A DNA stretch of 64,000 bases from JABCYV01 sp963696025 (GCA_963696025.1 CAVOII010000007.1:248001-312000), one strand, 5' to 3'; positions 1 through 9,285 are shown, counted from the first letter of the stretch. The notes: generated from the letters alone by a model not told the origin. Translations and numbers: made by a program.

Positions 1-217
1 TGATTCGCGCATCGACCACACTTGCCGCGCGGTGTTCCACCGCCACTTGGAGAGCACGGATCGACGGCGTCGTGAGTACAGTACCAGTCTCTTGTTTATT
101 GCCCAGGCTTTCGAACGTGCCGGCGATCATGCCAAGAATCTGGCGGAAGAAGTTTTTCACTTGGTGGAAGGCCGCAGCGTGCGGCATGAGGTCAAGCGGC
201 GCCTGCCCGGCGAGTGA
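1..217 (+). CDS. phoU: Phosphate uptake regulator PhoU, C-terminal fragment
   Basis: The frame is open from base 2 and ends at TGA 215-217; the N-terminus lies outside the window. The segment FERAGDHAKNLAEEVFHLVEG matches the second three-helix repeat of PhoU (family signature ERxGDHxxNxAE), whose acidic residues bind metal. PhoU restrains the PhoR kinase and the PstSCAB phosphate transporter at the membrane. The gene runs head-on into a PhoB-like response regulator with only six bases between the stop codons, which fits a Pho locus although phoR and pst genes are not in view. Identification is confident despite the small fragment. Confidence 0.85.
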   Translation, partial: DSRIDHTCRAVFHRHLESTDRRRREYSTSLLFIAQAFERAGDHAKNLAEEVFHLVEGRSVRHEVKRRLPGE

Positions 218-223
218 TGCCGC

Positions 224-961
224 TCAGCGCGGAATGTCAAACCGGTAGCCGATGCCACGAACAGTTTTTAGGTAGGTGGGATTGTCCGGGTCGGGCTCGA
301 TCTTTTCCCGAAGTCGCCGTATGTAGACGTCCACGGAACGCTGGGTTACGAACGAACCCGCGGTCCAGACCGCGTCCAGAAGTTGGTCGCGTGTGAACAC
401 ACGCGAGGCGTGGCGCGCCAGATAGTCGAGGAGGCAGAATTCGCGCATGGTGGTGGGTACGACTTTTCCGTCTACTCTTACCGTCATCGAAGGCGCGTCA
501 ATTTCGATATGGCCAAACTTCGTACTTCCAGCCTCTGCCTCAACTTCCTGGGAGCTTCGGAGAACGGCACGAACCCTGGCCAGCAATTCGCGCGGGCTGA
601 AGGGTTTGGTGATGTAATCGTCTCCGCCGTATTCCAGTCCCTTGACCCGGTCCATCTCGCTGGTCTTGGCGGTGAGGAAAATGATGTAGGCGGCCGCCAG
701 TGATTTGGTCTGGCGGATATGCCGGCAGAGTTCGAAACCATCGCTGCCGGGAATCATGATGTCTAGTAAGAACAGCGAAGGCGAGGCCTTTTTGGCCTCC
801 TCGAGAACCGATGCGGAAGAGGCAAACCGCCGGGTCGCATAGCCAGAAGCGTTGAGGTGGTGACAAACTAGACGCGCGATATCGGCATCGTCTTCAACCA
901 CGAAGATAAGAGGCTTTTCCGTCCACGATTCTCCGGAAATTTGATAAGAGCTCAATCCCAT
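224..961 (-). CDS. OmpR/PhoB-family response regulator
   Basis: A 245-residue two-domain regulator. The receiver domain shows the acidic pair D24-D25, the phosphorylation site D67 in LLDIMIP, T97 and K119. The C-terminal winged helix carries RSVDVYIRRLREKIEPD and the closing TVRGIGYRF typical of OmpR/PhoB DNA-binding domains. Convergent phoU suggests it is the PhoB of the phosphate regulon, but no phoR is adjacent, so the name is not assigned. The ATG at 961 is the only reasonable start: the receiver domain begins about 18 residues in and no closer in-frame start is visible. It probably acts as a phosphorylation-dependent transcription factor in the cytoplasm. Confidence 0.88.
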   Translation of the reverse strand: MGLSSYQISGESWTEKPLIFVVEDDADIARLVCHHLNASGYATRRFASSASVLEEAKKASPSLFLLDIMIPGSDGFELCRHIRQTKSLAAAYIIFLTAKTSEMDRVKGLEYGGDDYITKPFSPRELLARVRAVLRSSQEVEAEAGSTKFGHIEIDAPSMTVRVDGKVVPTTMREFCLLDYLARHASRVFTRDQLLDAVWTAGSFVTQRSVDVYIRRLREKIEPDPDNPTYLKTVRGIGYRFDIPR

Positions 962-1092
962 GTGGGTGTGACCGGAAATAACCAGAAGGCGACATACGAC
1001 TACAGTCCCATTGTGAGATGGACATGTTGCAGGATTGTTGCTAGTTAATTAAAGGAGTGTGAATTCGGTACCGCTCGGAGGCGCTGGAGTGA

Positions 1093-1142
1093 CGCCGCTT
1101 CTAACCTTCCCCTAGAATCTGACATGAATTGAGGAAGCGGCG
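1093..1142. repeat. Inverted repeat downstream of glpK
   Basis: CGCCGCTTC at 1093-1101 pairs exactly with GAAGCGGCG at 1134-1142, separated by 32 bases. It sits between the glpK stop and the PhoB-like regulator start. No T-run follows on either strand, so it is not a clear intrinsic terminator. The rest of 962-1154 shows nothing I can name. Confidence 0.4.
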
Positions 1143-1154
1143 GTCTCCTACCCC

Positions 1155-2654
1155 CTAGTCAGACCAATCGAAGGATCTGGTCACGGCACGCTTCCACAAG
1201 CGGTACATCTGCTCACGCCGCTCAGTGTCCAAGTTCGGTTTCCAGGTCCTATCGACTGCCCAGTTTGAACGCAGGTCGGCTGTGCTGGTGAAGTAGCCGA
1301 CCGCTAACCCAGCGGCATACGCCGCCCCCAGCGAAGTCGTTTCCCTGACCACGGGACGCACCACCGGCCGGTTAAGAATGTCAGCCTGGAATTGCATGAG
1401 GAGATCGTTGTCGACCATGCCGCCGTCGGCGCGCAGCATGTCGAGTGTGATATTCGAATCTTTCTGCATTGCTTCAAAAACATCCCTGGTCTGGAACGCA
1501 GTCGCTTCGAGCACGGCCCGAGCGAGGTGCCCCTTATTCACGTAACGGGTGAGGCCCGCGATCACGCCGCGCGCATTGTCTTTCCAGTAGGGGGCATAGA
1601 GGCCGGAGAAAGCGGGAACGAAATACACACCGCCGTTGTCTTGAACAGTTCGCGCGAGAGCCTCAATCTCGGAACTCTTTTGAATCAGGCGAAGGTTATC
1701 GCGCAGCCATTGCACCAGAGCGCCGGTAATTGCAATGCTCCCTTCTAATGCATAGTGCGCGGGCTGATCGCCGAACTTGTAGGCCAAGGTGGTGAGCAGA
1801 CCACAGCTGGAATGCACCGGCTTAGTCCCGGTGTTCATCAGCAGGAAGCATCCGGTGCCATAGGTATTCTTGGACTCTCCTGGGTTGAAGCAGGCTTGTC
1901 CAACCAGCGCCGCCTGCTGATCTCCGAGAATTCCGGCGATTGGGACATCCCTCAGCGCCGTCCCCTTCGTGTGGCCGTAGACCTCACTGCTCGAGCGGAC
2001 ACCGGGCAGCATCGCGTGCGGAATACCAAACGCGTCGAGGAGATCCTCGTCCCAAGACAAGGTCTGGAGATTCATCAACTGAGTCCGGCTGGCATTGGTG
2101 ACGTCGGTGATGTGAATGCCACACTTGGGGCCACCGGTAAGATGCCAAATCAAGAACGTATCGAGATTGCCAAACAAAACATCCCCGCATTCCGCCAATC
2201 CACGAACCCCAGATACGTTTTCGAGGATCCAGCGGATTTTGAGCGCACTGAAATAAGTACTAAGGGGCAGGCCCGTGGCGGCCCGAAAACGATCTTGCCC
2301 ACCTGACTTGGCGAATTGGGCTATCTGGTCAGCCACGCGTGTGTCTTGCCACACCAGCGCGTTACCCACGGGCTGTCCGGTTTTGCGGTTCCACACGACT
2401 GTGGTCTCCCGCTGATTGGTAATTCCGATTGCCACTAAATCGGATGGGCGAAGGGCCCGTTGTTGCATACCTTCGGCGATGACTTCCTGGGTGCGCCGCC
2501 AGATCTCCTCCGGATCATGCTCCACCCAGCCGGGACGGGGATAAATTTGTTGATGCTCCTTCTGCGCCACCGCTACCACGCGGCCGGAGCGATCAAATAC
2601 CACAAAGCGCGTGCTGGTCGTCCCCTGGTCGATTGCGCCAATGTAGCTAGGCAA
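1155..2654 (-). CDS. glpK: Glycerol kinase
   Basis: Phosphorylates glycerol to sn-glycerol 3-phosphate with ATP in the cytoplasm. The protein has the FGGY-kinase N-terminus IGAIDQGTTSTRF, the segment GITNQRETTVVW, and the C-terminal ADGGMVDNDLLMQFQADI region of GlpK. The frame is open to a GTG/ATG-like start at 2741, but that would add 29 residues unlike the family. A TTG at 2654 preceded by GGAG ten bases upstream gives 499 residues, the normal GlpK length, and is chosen. No glycerol facilitator or glycerol-3-phosphate dehydrogenase is adjacent. On the same strand upstream, TTGACA (complement of 2770-2775) could be a -35 element, but no good -10 is seen. Confidence 0.93.
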   Translation of the reverse strand: MPSYIGAIDQGTTSTRFVVFDRSGRVVAVAQKEHQQIYPRPGWVEHDPEEIWRRTQEVIAEGMQQRALRPSDLVAIGITNQRETTVVWNRKTGQPVGNALVWQDTRVADQIAQFAKSGGQDRFRAATGLPLSTYFSALKIRWILENVSGVRGLAECGDVLFGNLDTFLIWHLTGGPKCGIHITDVTNASRTQLMNLQTLSWDEDLLDAFGIPHAMLPGVRSSSEVYGHTKGTALRDVPIAGILGDQQAALVGQACFNPGESKNTYGTGCFLLMNTGTKPVHSSCGLLTTLAYKFGDQPAHYALEGSIAITGALVQWLRDNLRLIQKSSEIEALARTVQDNGGVYFVPAFSGLYAPYWKDNARGVIAGLTRYVNKGHLARAVLEATAFQTRDVFEAMQKDSNITLDMLRADGGMVDNDLLMQFQADILNRPVVRPVVRETTSLGAAYAAGLAVGYFTSTADLRSNWAVDRTWKPNLDTERREQMYRLWKRAVTRSFDWSD

Positions 2655-2957
2655 AAATGTGGATCTCCTGATTGGATTAGGGCATCCTTTAGCTGGCGAA
2701 TGCTGTATATCACGTCTGCCTGGCGCGGCCAAAGGTTCCACGATGGTGGCCAGGCGGTTGTAAAAAGATTGTCAACAATTGCCCGCGGGGCGCGAGTGGT
2801 TGAACAGCAGTAGTAAGCTTGAAGTCGGGGCGCCGCAGGGCGGGCCAAGTACGGAGCGCAAATGATCAGAGTGGAAGCAGTCAGAAGTCCGGTCTCGCAG
2901 CGCGTCCAGATAGTTCCGCGCCCAGATTTTGCCTACAGTGTCGCGGGGGCGATCCCG
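2655..2957. other. Intergenic region between glpK and a divergent two-component operon
   Basis: Holds the divergent control regions of glpK (minus) and the response regulator (plus). The open frame continues through most of it on both strands, but the translations have no family resemblance. A TTGACA hexamer lies on the minus strand at 2775-2770; no convincing paired -10 was found. Nothing else can be named. Confidence 0.4.
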
Positions 2958-3635
2958 ATGGAACGAATCCTGGTGGTGGAAGATGATCGCGCTGTGCAGA
3001 AGGCGCTCAGGCGCCTATTTGAAGCGGAGGGCTTCGCTGTCGAAATCAGCGGCGACGGGAAGTCGGCCTTGGAGGCCTTTCGCGCGGCAGCTCCTGCGGC
3101 CATCGTGCTCGACTTGCGTTTACCAGCAATGTCAGGCCGGGATGTCTGCCGGGAAATCAAGCAGCAGGTGCCTTCTCTTCCTATTATTGTCTTGAGTGCG
3201 GCCAGCGATGTCTCTGACAAAGTGCTGCTGCTTGAACTGGGCGCCGATGACTATGTGACGAAGCCTTTCAGTCCGCGGGAGTTGTTGGCTCGCGTCCGGG
3301 CGGCCTTGCGCCGCACGGTACGGACGGGCGGCGGCGAGCTGGCCACCTTCGGCGGAATTTCCGTGGACTTTACCAAGATGGAAGTAGTCCGTGAAGGCCA
3401 GTCTATCGGACTTACGGCGCAGGAATTCAAGACCTTGAAGTTTTTTGTACAGAACGCCGAGCGGGTCATTTCCCGCGACGAATTGCTGAACGAGGTCTGG
3501 GGCTACCAGAACTATCCCTCCACCCGGACCGTGGACAATCACATCCTGAAACTGCGGCAGAAGCTGGAGAAGGATCCGGCAAATCCGGTGCACTTCAGGA
3601 CGGCTCATGGCATGGGTTATAAGTTTGTACCTTGA
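2958..3635 (+). CDS. KdpE/OmpR-type response regulator
   Basis: A 226-residue regulator starting at ATG 2958, preceded by a G-rich ribosome binding site; the upstream open frame to 2862 adds 32 unrelated residues. The receiver domain has D9-D10, phospho-acceptor D52 in LDLRLP, S80 and K102 in the TKPFSPREL motif. The winged-helix domain ends in RTAHGMGYKF. The sensor kinase gene follows after 58 bases, then a porin-like protein and a cupredoxin, suggesting one transcription unit and a cognate pair. Its targets cannot be read directly; autoregulation of the operon is an inference. Confidence 0.9.
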   Translation: MERILVVEDDRAVQKALRRLFEAEGFAVEISGDGKSALEAFRAAAPAAIVLDLRLPAMSGRDVCREIKQQVPSLPIIVLSAASDVSDKVLLLELGADDYVTKPFSPRELLARVRAALRRTVRTGGGELATFGGISVDFTKMEVVREGQSIGLTAQEFKTLKFFVQNAERVISRDELLNEVWGYQNYPSTRTVDNHILKLRQKLEKDPANPVHFRTAHGMGYKFVP

Positions 3636-3693
3636 ATCCGGCCACGGGTGAGCTGATCGGTCCCGCCAGGGTTTTGACTGGGGAGGATAGAGC

Positions 3694-5505
3694 ATGGTGA
3701 AACTTCGGATGCAGACCAAGTTTCTGCTCTCCATGCTTCTGATTTCCGCGGGCCTCACTTCAACCACTCTTCTGCTGGTGCGCCGTAGCGTTCAGACGCA
3801 AGTAAAGAAGGAAATCTTCTCCGACTTGCACAACTCCGTCAGCACTTTCCAGAATTTCCAGCGAGAACGCGAACTTACTTTGACGCACTCCGCGGAGCTG
3901 CTCGCGGATCTTCCGAACTTACGCGCGCTGATGACTACGCAGCACGAGGCTACCATTCAAGACGCCTCTAATGGTCTTTGGCGACTGGCGGGCAGCGACC
4001 TGTTCGTGCTGGCGGATCGATCGGGAAGAGTGGTGGCGCTGCACACTGCTTCTCCCGGGCTGACCCGCGAAATGGCTCAGCAGTCGCTGGCTAGCGCTTT
4101 GAATCAACCAGGTCCGGAACACTGGTGGTTTGGAGGCCGGCACCTCTACGAAGTCTTTCTCAAGCCAATTTACTTCGGTTCGGCGGCCGAGAATCGCTTG
4201 CTCGGATTCCTGGTCATCGGTTATGAGATTGACGACCGGGTAGCCTCGCAAGTAAGCCGGATTGCCGCCAGCCAAGTGGTCTTCTATTTCGGTGGTGCCA
4301 TAGTAAGGAGCACACTGACTCCCGCACAGGAGGCAGAATTGGCGCGGCAGCGATCGGTCACTTCTACTCCCACGGTTTCCGGACCCGAGGCGGTGCAGTT
4401 GGGCGATGAACGCTTTCTTGGGACGTCTGTCGAATTAGCCGCAACCGGAACCCCTTCGGTCCGTCTAAACGTCCTTAAGTCGTACGATCAAGCGACAGCG
4501 TTCCTTGACAGTTTGAATCGTCTGCTGCTCGGGCTGGGCTTGGTGGCAGTGCTCGGAGGCAGTGCCCTGGTGTTCCTTATATCGCATACGTTCACCAGGC
4601 CCTTGGGAAATCTCGTTTCTGGAGTGCGGGCGCTGGAGACGGGCGACTTCACTTACGCCCTGGACGCTCGCGGGGGAGATGAAGTTGCTGAGGTGACCGG
4701 AGCCTTTCACCGGATGCGTGACAGCCTGCTGAAAACCCAGCAGGAATTGCTCGAAGCCGAGAGGCTGGCCACCATTGGGCGCATGGCCAGTTCCATCTCC
4801 CATGATCTGCGGCATTCGTTAGCTGCGATCGTGGCCAATGCCGAGTTCCTATGCGAAAGCCGCTTGTCCACCGATCAGCGGGAAGAGCTCTATCAGGAAG
4901 TTCGCGTGGCGGTGAACCAGATGACTGATCTGATCGACTCGCTTCTGGAATTCTCGCGCACTCGAGAATCATTGCGTCCTACTTATGGCAATGTTAAAGA
5001 CTCGATTGATCGCGAAGTGCAAGCCATTCGATCTCATCCAGAATTTCATCGGGTCCCGATTTCTGTGACTCAGCACGGGAACAGTACCGGCTGGTTCGAC
5101 CCGAGGAAGCTGGAGCGTGCACTCTACAACCTGTTGCTGAACGCCTGCGAAGCGGTGGCAGCCAATGGCGGGAGCATCGAGGTCGTGTTGCGCGAGGTTT
5201 CCGGCGGAGTCGAAATTCGCGTTTGCGACAACGGCCGCGGAATTCCGGAGTCCGTCAAGGGTAGGCTCTTCGAACCTTTTGTCAGCTATGGCAAGGAGAA
5301 CGGTACCGGATTAGGGCTCACGGTTGTGCAAAAGATTATTCAGGACCATGGAGGCGATGTGACGGTGGAAAAGACCTCGGAGGAAGGAACCGTGTTCCGT
5401 CTCCTGCTGCCGCTAGCCTCCTCTCCCGAGACTGTCCCCGAGAGCCGGGCCGACGGGAGGCCGGGAGCGCCGCTGGCTCGCGCTAAGCGTGTACCGTCGG
5501 AGTAG
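3694..5505 (+). CDS. Membrane sensor histidine kinase with HAMP domain
   Basis: 603 residues. An N-terminal membrane segment (about 8-30), an extracytoplasmic sensor region (about 31-265), a second membrane segment (about 268-295), then HAMP, dimerisation and ATPase domains. The phospho-acceptor is H370 in SSISHDLRHSL. The ATPase boxes are NLLLNACEAV (N), VCDNGRGIP (G1) and GTGLGLTVVQKIIQDHGG (G2). The arrangement resembles NtrY/AtoS-type kinases, although the partner regulator upstream is OmpR-type. The start ATG 3694 follows GGGGAGGA at good spacing. The sensor region resembles a periplasmic Cache-like domain by position only. The stop lies 97 bases before the porin start. Confidence 0.9.
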   Translation: MVKLRMQTKFLLSMLLISAGLTSTTLLLVRRSVQTQVKKEIFSDLHNSVSTFQNFQRERELTLTHSAELLADLPNLRALMTTQHEATIQDASNGLWRLAGSDLFVLADRSGRVVALHTASPGLTREMAQQSLASALNQPGPEHWWFGGRHLYEVFLKPIYFGSAAENRLLGFLVIGYEIDDRVASQVSRIAASQVVFYFGGAIVRSTLTPAQEAELARQRSVTSTPTVSGPEAVQLGDERFLGTSVELAATGTPSVRLNVLKSYDQATAFLDSLNRLLLGLGLVAVLGGSALVFLISHTFTRPLGNLVSGVRALETGDFTYALDARGGDEVAEVTGAFHRMRDSLLKTQQELLEAERLATIGRMASSISHDLRHSLAAIVANAEFLCESRLSTDQREELYQEVRVAVNQMTDLIDSLLEFSRTRESLRPTYGNVKDSIDREVQAIRSHPEFHRVPISVTQHGNSTGWFDPRKLERALYNLLLNACEAVAANGGSIEVVLREVSGGVEIRVCDNGRGIPESVKGRLFEPFVSYGKENGTGLGLTVVQKIIQDHGGDVTVEKTSEEGTVFRLLLPLASSPETVPESRADGRPGAPLARAKRVPSE

Positions 5506-5602
5506 GATTTCACAGATTGCAGCGGGCCGAATCCGCTGTTTAATCGGTTCGAAAACTGCATCGTTCAGGAAACTTCCAAGAGTCTTTTGGGGGAGGCGTA
5601 TT

Positions 5603-7207
5603 GTGAAGCAGCGCATTGGCTTGCCTGATCGGTTTAGGGAATCCAGCATGGTGGGGTTGCTACTGCTGCTGGGGAGCACGTCGGGGTGGGGACAAGATAC
5701 AAGCACACCGGCCACGCCGCCTGCGGACTCGATGACGACCGCGGTTCACCAACTGCAAGAGCAGGTGCAGGAATTACGAGCAGCCGTGGCGGAAGTGCGC
5801 TCTGAAGCTGCCCAGTATCGCGCCGAGACGGCAGAACTGCGGCGCGAGCTACAGGCGACGAGAAGTGAGCTGGCGGCGTCAGGGGCGGCCCAACCGGGTG
5901 CGTACGCTGCCACTCCTGCCGCTACTGGAAACTCCGCCAGCGCGAAACCAGCTCCCAACCTTCCGGTAGCCGGTACGCTGGAAAACCGCGTTGCTGCGCT
6001 GGAGGAGTCCTCACAGCTATTGAACGGCAAGGTGGATGACCAGAACCAGATCAAGATCGAAAGCGCTTCGAAATATCGTGTCCGGCTCTCCGGCATTGTG
6101 TTGCTGAACCTCTTTAATACTCGTGGGACGACAGACAACCAGGATTTTCCCACTTGGGCGACTCCACAAGGTCCGGATGACCCCAAAGGAGATTTCGGGG
6201 CGAGCCTGCGGCAGTCCGAACTTGGTTTGGAAGTGTTTGGGCCACGTCTGGCGGGCGCGAAGACAACCGGCAATTTGCAGTTCGACTTCGCGGGAGGTTT
6301 TCCAAATACCTTGAATGGTGTGAACTACGGCTTAGTGCGGCTACGCATCGCAAGTCTGCGGCTGGATTGGGACCACACCTCGATCGTCGCGGGCCAGGAC
6401 AATGCGTTCGTCTCCCCACTTTCCCCCACCTCGTTCGCCTCGCTCGCGATCCCTGCTCTGGGTTACGCAGGGAACCTCTGGGGCTGGATTCCGCAGGTTC
6501 GGGTGGAACACCGATACGATCTTTCCGACCGGCAAAACATAACCATTCAGGGCGGCATTTTCGACAACCAGACGGGCCAACTGCCCTACGACTCGTACCG
6601 GCGCATCCCATCGGCTGGAGAAAGATCCAGTCAGCCCGCGTATGGAGCCCGCGTGGCTTGGACAACCAACCTTTTCGGGCGGCCCATGACGTTGGGAACC
6701 GCCGGTTACTATAGCCGTCAGGACTGGAGCTTCAATCATCATGTCGATGGCTGGGGTGGGATGGCGGACTGGGACATTCCAGTTGCTCCAAGGATCAATC
6801 TCTCCGGAGAGTTTTACCGGGGCCGGGCTTTAGGCGGACTGGGCGCCGGTTTTGGCCGGAGTGTACTTTTCAGCGATCCTACGATTGGTCCCAATACTCA
6901 GGTGCGCGGACTAGACTCGGTTGGGGGATGGTCGCAGTTGAAATTCAAAGCGTCCTCCAGACTGGAATTTAATGGCGCGTTCGGGCTAGACAATCCCTAT
7001 ACGGAAGATCTCCGAGCCTTTTCCGCACCTCAAAGTTATTTTGTTCCGTCACTGGCACAGAATCGAAGCGCCCTGGTGAATTTCATTTATCGTCCCCGTT
7101 CGAACCTGGTGTTTTCGGCGGAATACAGGCATCTCAGAACGTTCCTCATCGACAGCAACAGCAATAGCGCTGAGCAGGTAAACATGATAATGGGGATTCT
7201 GTTTTGA
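5603..7207 (+). CDS. Porin-like outer-membrane beta-barrel protein with coiled coil
   Basis: Chosen start is GTG 5603, seven bases after GGGGGAGG, giving 534 residues; the open frame begins further up but overlaps the kinase gene. A signal peptide (hydrophobic VGLLLLLGSTSGWGQ) is followed by a Gln/Glu-rich coiled coil (about residues 45-90: HQLQEQVQELRAAV), a low-complexity Ala/Pro linker, and a long beta-rich region starting YRVRLSGIVLLNLFN. This resembles OprP/DcaP-type trimeric porins with periplasmic coiled coils. The barrel probably lies in the outer membrane. Its stop codon overlaps the start of the cupredoxin gene, so the two are likely co-translated. The solute is unknown. Confidence 0.75.
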   Translation: MKQRIGLPDRFRESSMVGLLLLLGSTSGWGQDTSTPATPPADSMTTAVHQLQEQVQELRAAVAEVRSEAAQYRAETAELRRELQATRSELAASGAAQPGAYAATPAATGNSASAKPAPNLPVAGTLENRVAALEESSQLLNGKVDDQNQIKIESASKYRVRLSGIVLLNLFNTRGTTDNQDFPTWATPQGPDDPKGDFGASLRQSELGLEVFGPRLAGAKTTGNLQFDFAGGFPNTLNGVNYGLVRLRIASLRLDWDHTSIVAGQDNAFVSPLSPTSFASLAIPALGYAGNLWGWIPQVRVEHRYDLSDRQNITIQGGIFDNQTGQLPYDSYRRIPSAGERSSQPAYGARVAWTTNLFGRPMTLGTAGYYSRQDWSFNHHVDGWGGMADWDIPVAPRINLSGEFYRGRALGGLGAGFGRSVLFSDPTIGPNTQVRGLDSVGGWSQLKFKASSRLEFNGAFGLDNPYTEDLRAFSAPQSYFVPSLAQNRSALVNFIYRPRSNLVFSAEYRHLRTFLIDSNSNSAEQVNMIMGILF

Positions 7208-7941
7208 ACGCGCAACGAGTCGCTATCCGTCGTCATTGGTTATGCGTGCTGCTGCTGTCTGGTGCTTTTGCGTGCGCGCAGGATGTAACCCTGACGGCGC
7301 GAGTTACGCTGGTGAACCGCGATCGCGGAAGCCGGCAGCATGAAGCCGGCGATGTCGTGCTCTGGCTCACGCCGCTGGCTGGGGCGGAATCGGCGAGTTT
7401 GCCTCCTGTCCCGGAATCCTCGCGCCCACGATTGGTGCAGCACAACAAGAGTTTCGAGCCTCATGTGCTGGTTGTGCCAGTGGGTTCGGTAGTCGCGTTC
7501 CCCAACCGGGACCCATTTTTTCACAATGTCTTTTCTTTGTTTGAGGGTAAACGTTTCGACCTGGGCCTCTATGAAGCGGGTAGCACGCGGGATGTGCAAT
7601 TCGACAAGGCTGGAGTCTCCTACATCTTTTGTAACATTCATCCTGAGATGAGCGCAGTAGTCATCGCAGTGGACACTCCGTATTATGGGATCTCCGATCC
7701 ACGCGGGGAGGTGGTGATTCCGCACGTGCCGCCAGGCCGCTATACGCTGCGAATCTGGTATGAGGCGGCGATGCCAGAAGCGCTAAAGAGCCTGACTCGT
7801 GACATCACCGTTTCAGAGGCAAACCCAACTCTGGGCTTATTACGGCTCACCGAACTTCCCACGCCTCAGCCACATAAGAACCTCTACGGCAAGGATTACG
7901 ATCCGCCCACGCCGGACAGCCCGGCTTATGAGCGGCATTGA
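7204..7941 (+). CDS. Periplasmic cupredoxin (plastocyanin-like) protein
   Basis: 245 residues from TTG 7204, which overlaps the preceding stop by four bases and implies translational coupling. A signal peptide ends near FACAQ. The cupredoxin core has H in DPFFHNVFS and the C..H....M set in FCNIHPEMSAVV, the classical type-1 copper ligands (His, Cys, His, Met). After it comes a short beta-sandwich segment (GEVVIPHVPPGRYTLRIWYE) as in carboxypeptidase-regulatory-like domains. Related proteins are often annotated methylamine-utilisation or plastocyanin-like. It may carry electrons or copper in the periplasm beside the porin and kinase; the link to the sensor is by context only. Confidence 0.82.
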   Translation: MNAQRVAIRRHWLCVLLLSGAFACAQDVTLTARVTLVNRDRGSRQHEAGDVVLWLTPLAGAESASLPPVPESSRPRLVQHNKSFEPHVLVVPVGSVVAFPNRDPFFHNVFSLFEGKRFDLGLYEAGSTRDVQFDKAGVSYIFCNIHPEMSAVVIAVDTPYYGISDPRGEVVIPHVPPGRYTLRIWYEAAMPEALKSLTRDITVSEANPTLGLLRLTELPTPQPHKNLYGKDYDPPTPDSPAYERH

Positions 7942-8172
7942 TCCCCAACGTATCCAGCAATTAACAAAGAAATGACAAATGTGTGATATCGCCCTGACAA
8001 TCGGACTCGTTCGATGCCGTAGTCTTGCGGCAATAAGAACGGGTGGCCGCTGCTGGCCCGTTCGAAACGATCGGTCCCGGGACCCTAGTTTTCATTTGCT
8101 CTGTCGTTGAAGTTGTTTTGGTGCGGTGACAATTCTCAAAACGCTCCTCTCTCTCCAAAATGCAGAACTTGG

Positions 8173-8202
8173 GGCCAGCCAACTGTGCTGGCCTCTTTTT
8201 TT
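8173..8202 (+). terminator. Intrinsic terminator
   Basis: GGCCAGC at 8173-8179 pairs perfectly with GCTGGCC at 8187-8193 around a seven-base loop, followed by TC and seven T residues. It lies 232 bases after the cupredoxin stop and is the first good plus-strand terminator, so it may end the regulator-kinase-porin-cupredoxin transcript. The rest of 7942-8283 has no convincing gene; a small RNA ending at this terminator cannot be excluded. Confidence 0.75.
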
Positions 8203-8283
8203 GGTAGAGTTGAGCAACGATTTGGGGAGGCTCATCGAGCCGCTAGTCTTGGTCATGGCACAAGCCGAGGGCAGAATGATTGT

Positions 8284-9285
8284 TCAGCTTTTTTTCCCCG
8301 CCACCTGATCATGCCCGTAGTATTCATAGGCTGACATGGGTTTTTCTCCACCCTTCTTCCAGATGCGACTCTCTTCCGAGAGTCTGCCGAGTGCGCCAGC
8401 CATCTCGCGAACATGGATGGCTACCGAGCCGCAACAAGAGCCGATGTAATTGATGCCGATTTCGCGCGCACTCCGGGCGTAGTCAGCCATCTCTTTACGC
8501 GTGAGTTGCAGCGGATCGAGGGCGAGCGGAAACTCGGGAAGGCTGGTGAAGTCGGGTTTCTCCTTCGGCGTGCGATAGGCAACAGGCTGGCAGGCGAGAT
8601 AGCCGGAAACTGCTTTCCTCATCTCCTCCATTGATCTCAGCATGTACCCGGGAGGGCGCAGGCAATTCATGCCTACGATGTCAGCGCCGGCGTCCAGCAA
8701 GGCCTTGGCGGATTCAGCAGCGGACTTGCCCTCCGCCGTCTGATCTTTATTTTCGAAGCAGATGGTCACCATGACCGGCAAGCCAGTCTTCTTGGCGCGC
8801 TCGACAGCTATCAGTGCTTCTCCGAGCCACGAAAAAGTTTCGCCGATGATGAAGTCCACGCCTTCGTCCACCTGAATCGTGAGCTGCTCGTCAAAAGTCT
8901 TTCGAACTCGGTCCCCGGCTGATGGACTATTTGGCTCATACATCCAGGTCAGGCTCAGGTTGCCGGCGACGAGACATCTCTCTCCCGCGACTTCCTGCGC
9001 GATTCTGACCGCGGCCCGATTGAGTTCGTCGAGACGGTTTTCGAGGCCAACCGTGGCCAGCTTGTCGCGACTGGCGTAGAAAGTGAGAGCCTGCAGCACA
9101 TCAGCACCCGCTTCGCGGAATTCCACGTGCAATTCGCGCAACGCGTCCGGATGGAGCAGTGCGACCTCCGGAGTAAACGGACCCGCGCGTACCCAACCCC
9201 GCTTTTCCAGTTCGAGCAAATAGCCCCCGTCACCGAGGACAGGTCCGTCTTTAAGCCGTTCGATGATCCCTCTCTTTTTCGTCAT
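8284..9285 (-). CDS. Homocysteine S-methyltransferase family protein (betaine-homocysteine-methyltransferase-like)
   Basis: 333 residues. The fold is the zinc-dependent homocysteine methyltransferase TIM barrel: GDGGYLLELEKRG at the N-terminus, C208 in GMNCLRPP and the pair C284-C285 in GSCCG, which are the three zinc-binding cysteines. Overall similarity is to betaine-homocysteine methyltransferase rather than the MetH N-terminal module. Such enzymes transfer a methyl group from glycine betaine or S-methylmethionine to homocysteine, forming methionine. Start ATG 9285 follows AAGGAG at five bases. Neighbours include a DAO-type oxidase and a betaine-type Rieske oxygenase, which supports a methylated-amine substrate. 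The exact donor is inferred. Confidence 0.85.
   Translation of the reverse strand: MTKKRGIIERLKDGPVLGDGGYLLELEKRGWVRAGPFTPEVALLHPDALRELHVEFREAGADVLQALTFYASRDKLATVGLENRLDELNRAAVRIAQEVAGERCLVAGNLSLTWMYEPNSPSAGDRVRKTFDEQLTIQVDEGVDFIIGETFSWLGEALIAVERAKKTGLPVMVTICFENKDQTAEGKSAAESAKALLDAGADIVGMNCLRPPGYMLRSMEEMRKAVSGYLACQPVAYRTPKEKPDFTSLPEFPLALDPLQLTRKEMADYARSAREIGINYIGSCCGSVAIHVREMAGALGRLSEESRIWKKGGEKPMSAYEYYGHDQVAGKKS

Noticed and set aside
1027..1117. Short frame after AAAGGAG starting GTG near 1061
   Set aside because: Only 18 codons, no hydrophobic or conserved pattern, and placed at an inverted repeat.
8107..8334. Overlapping short plus-strand frames around the terminator at 8.17 kb
   Set aside because: They span an intrinsic terminator and run into the methyltransferase gene on the other strand; translations look like noise.
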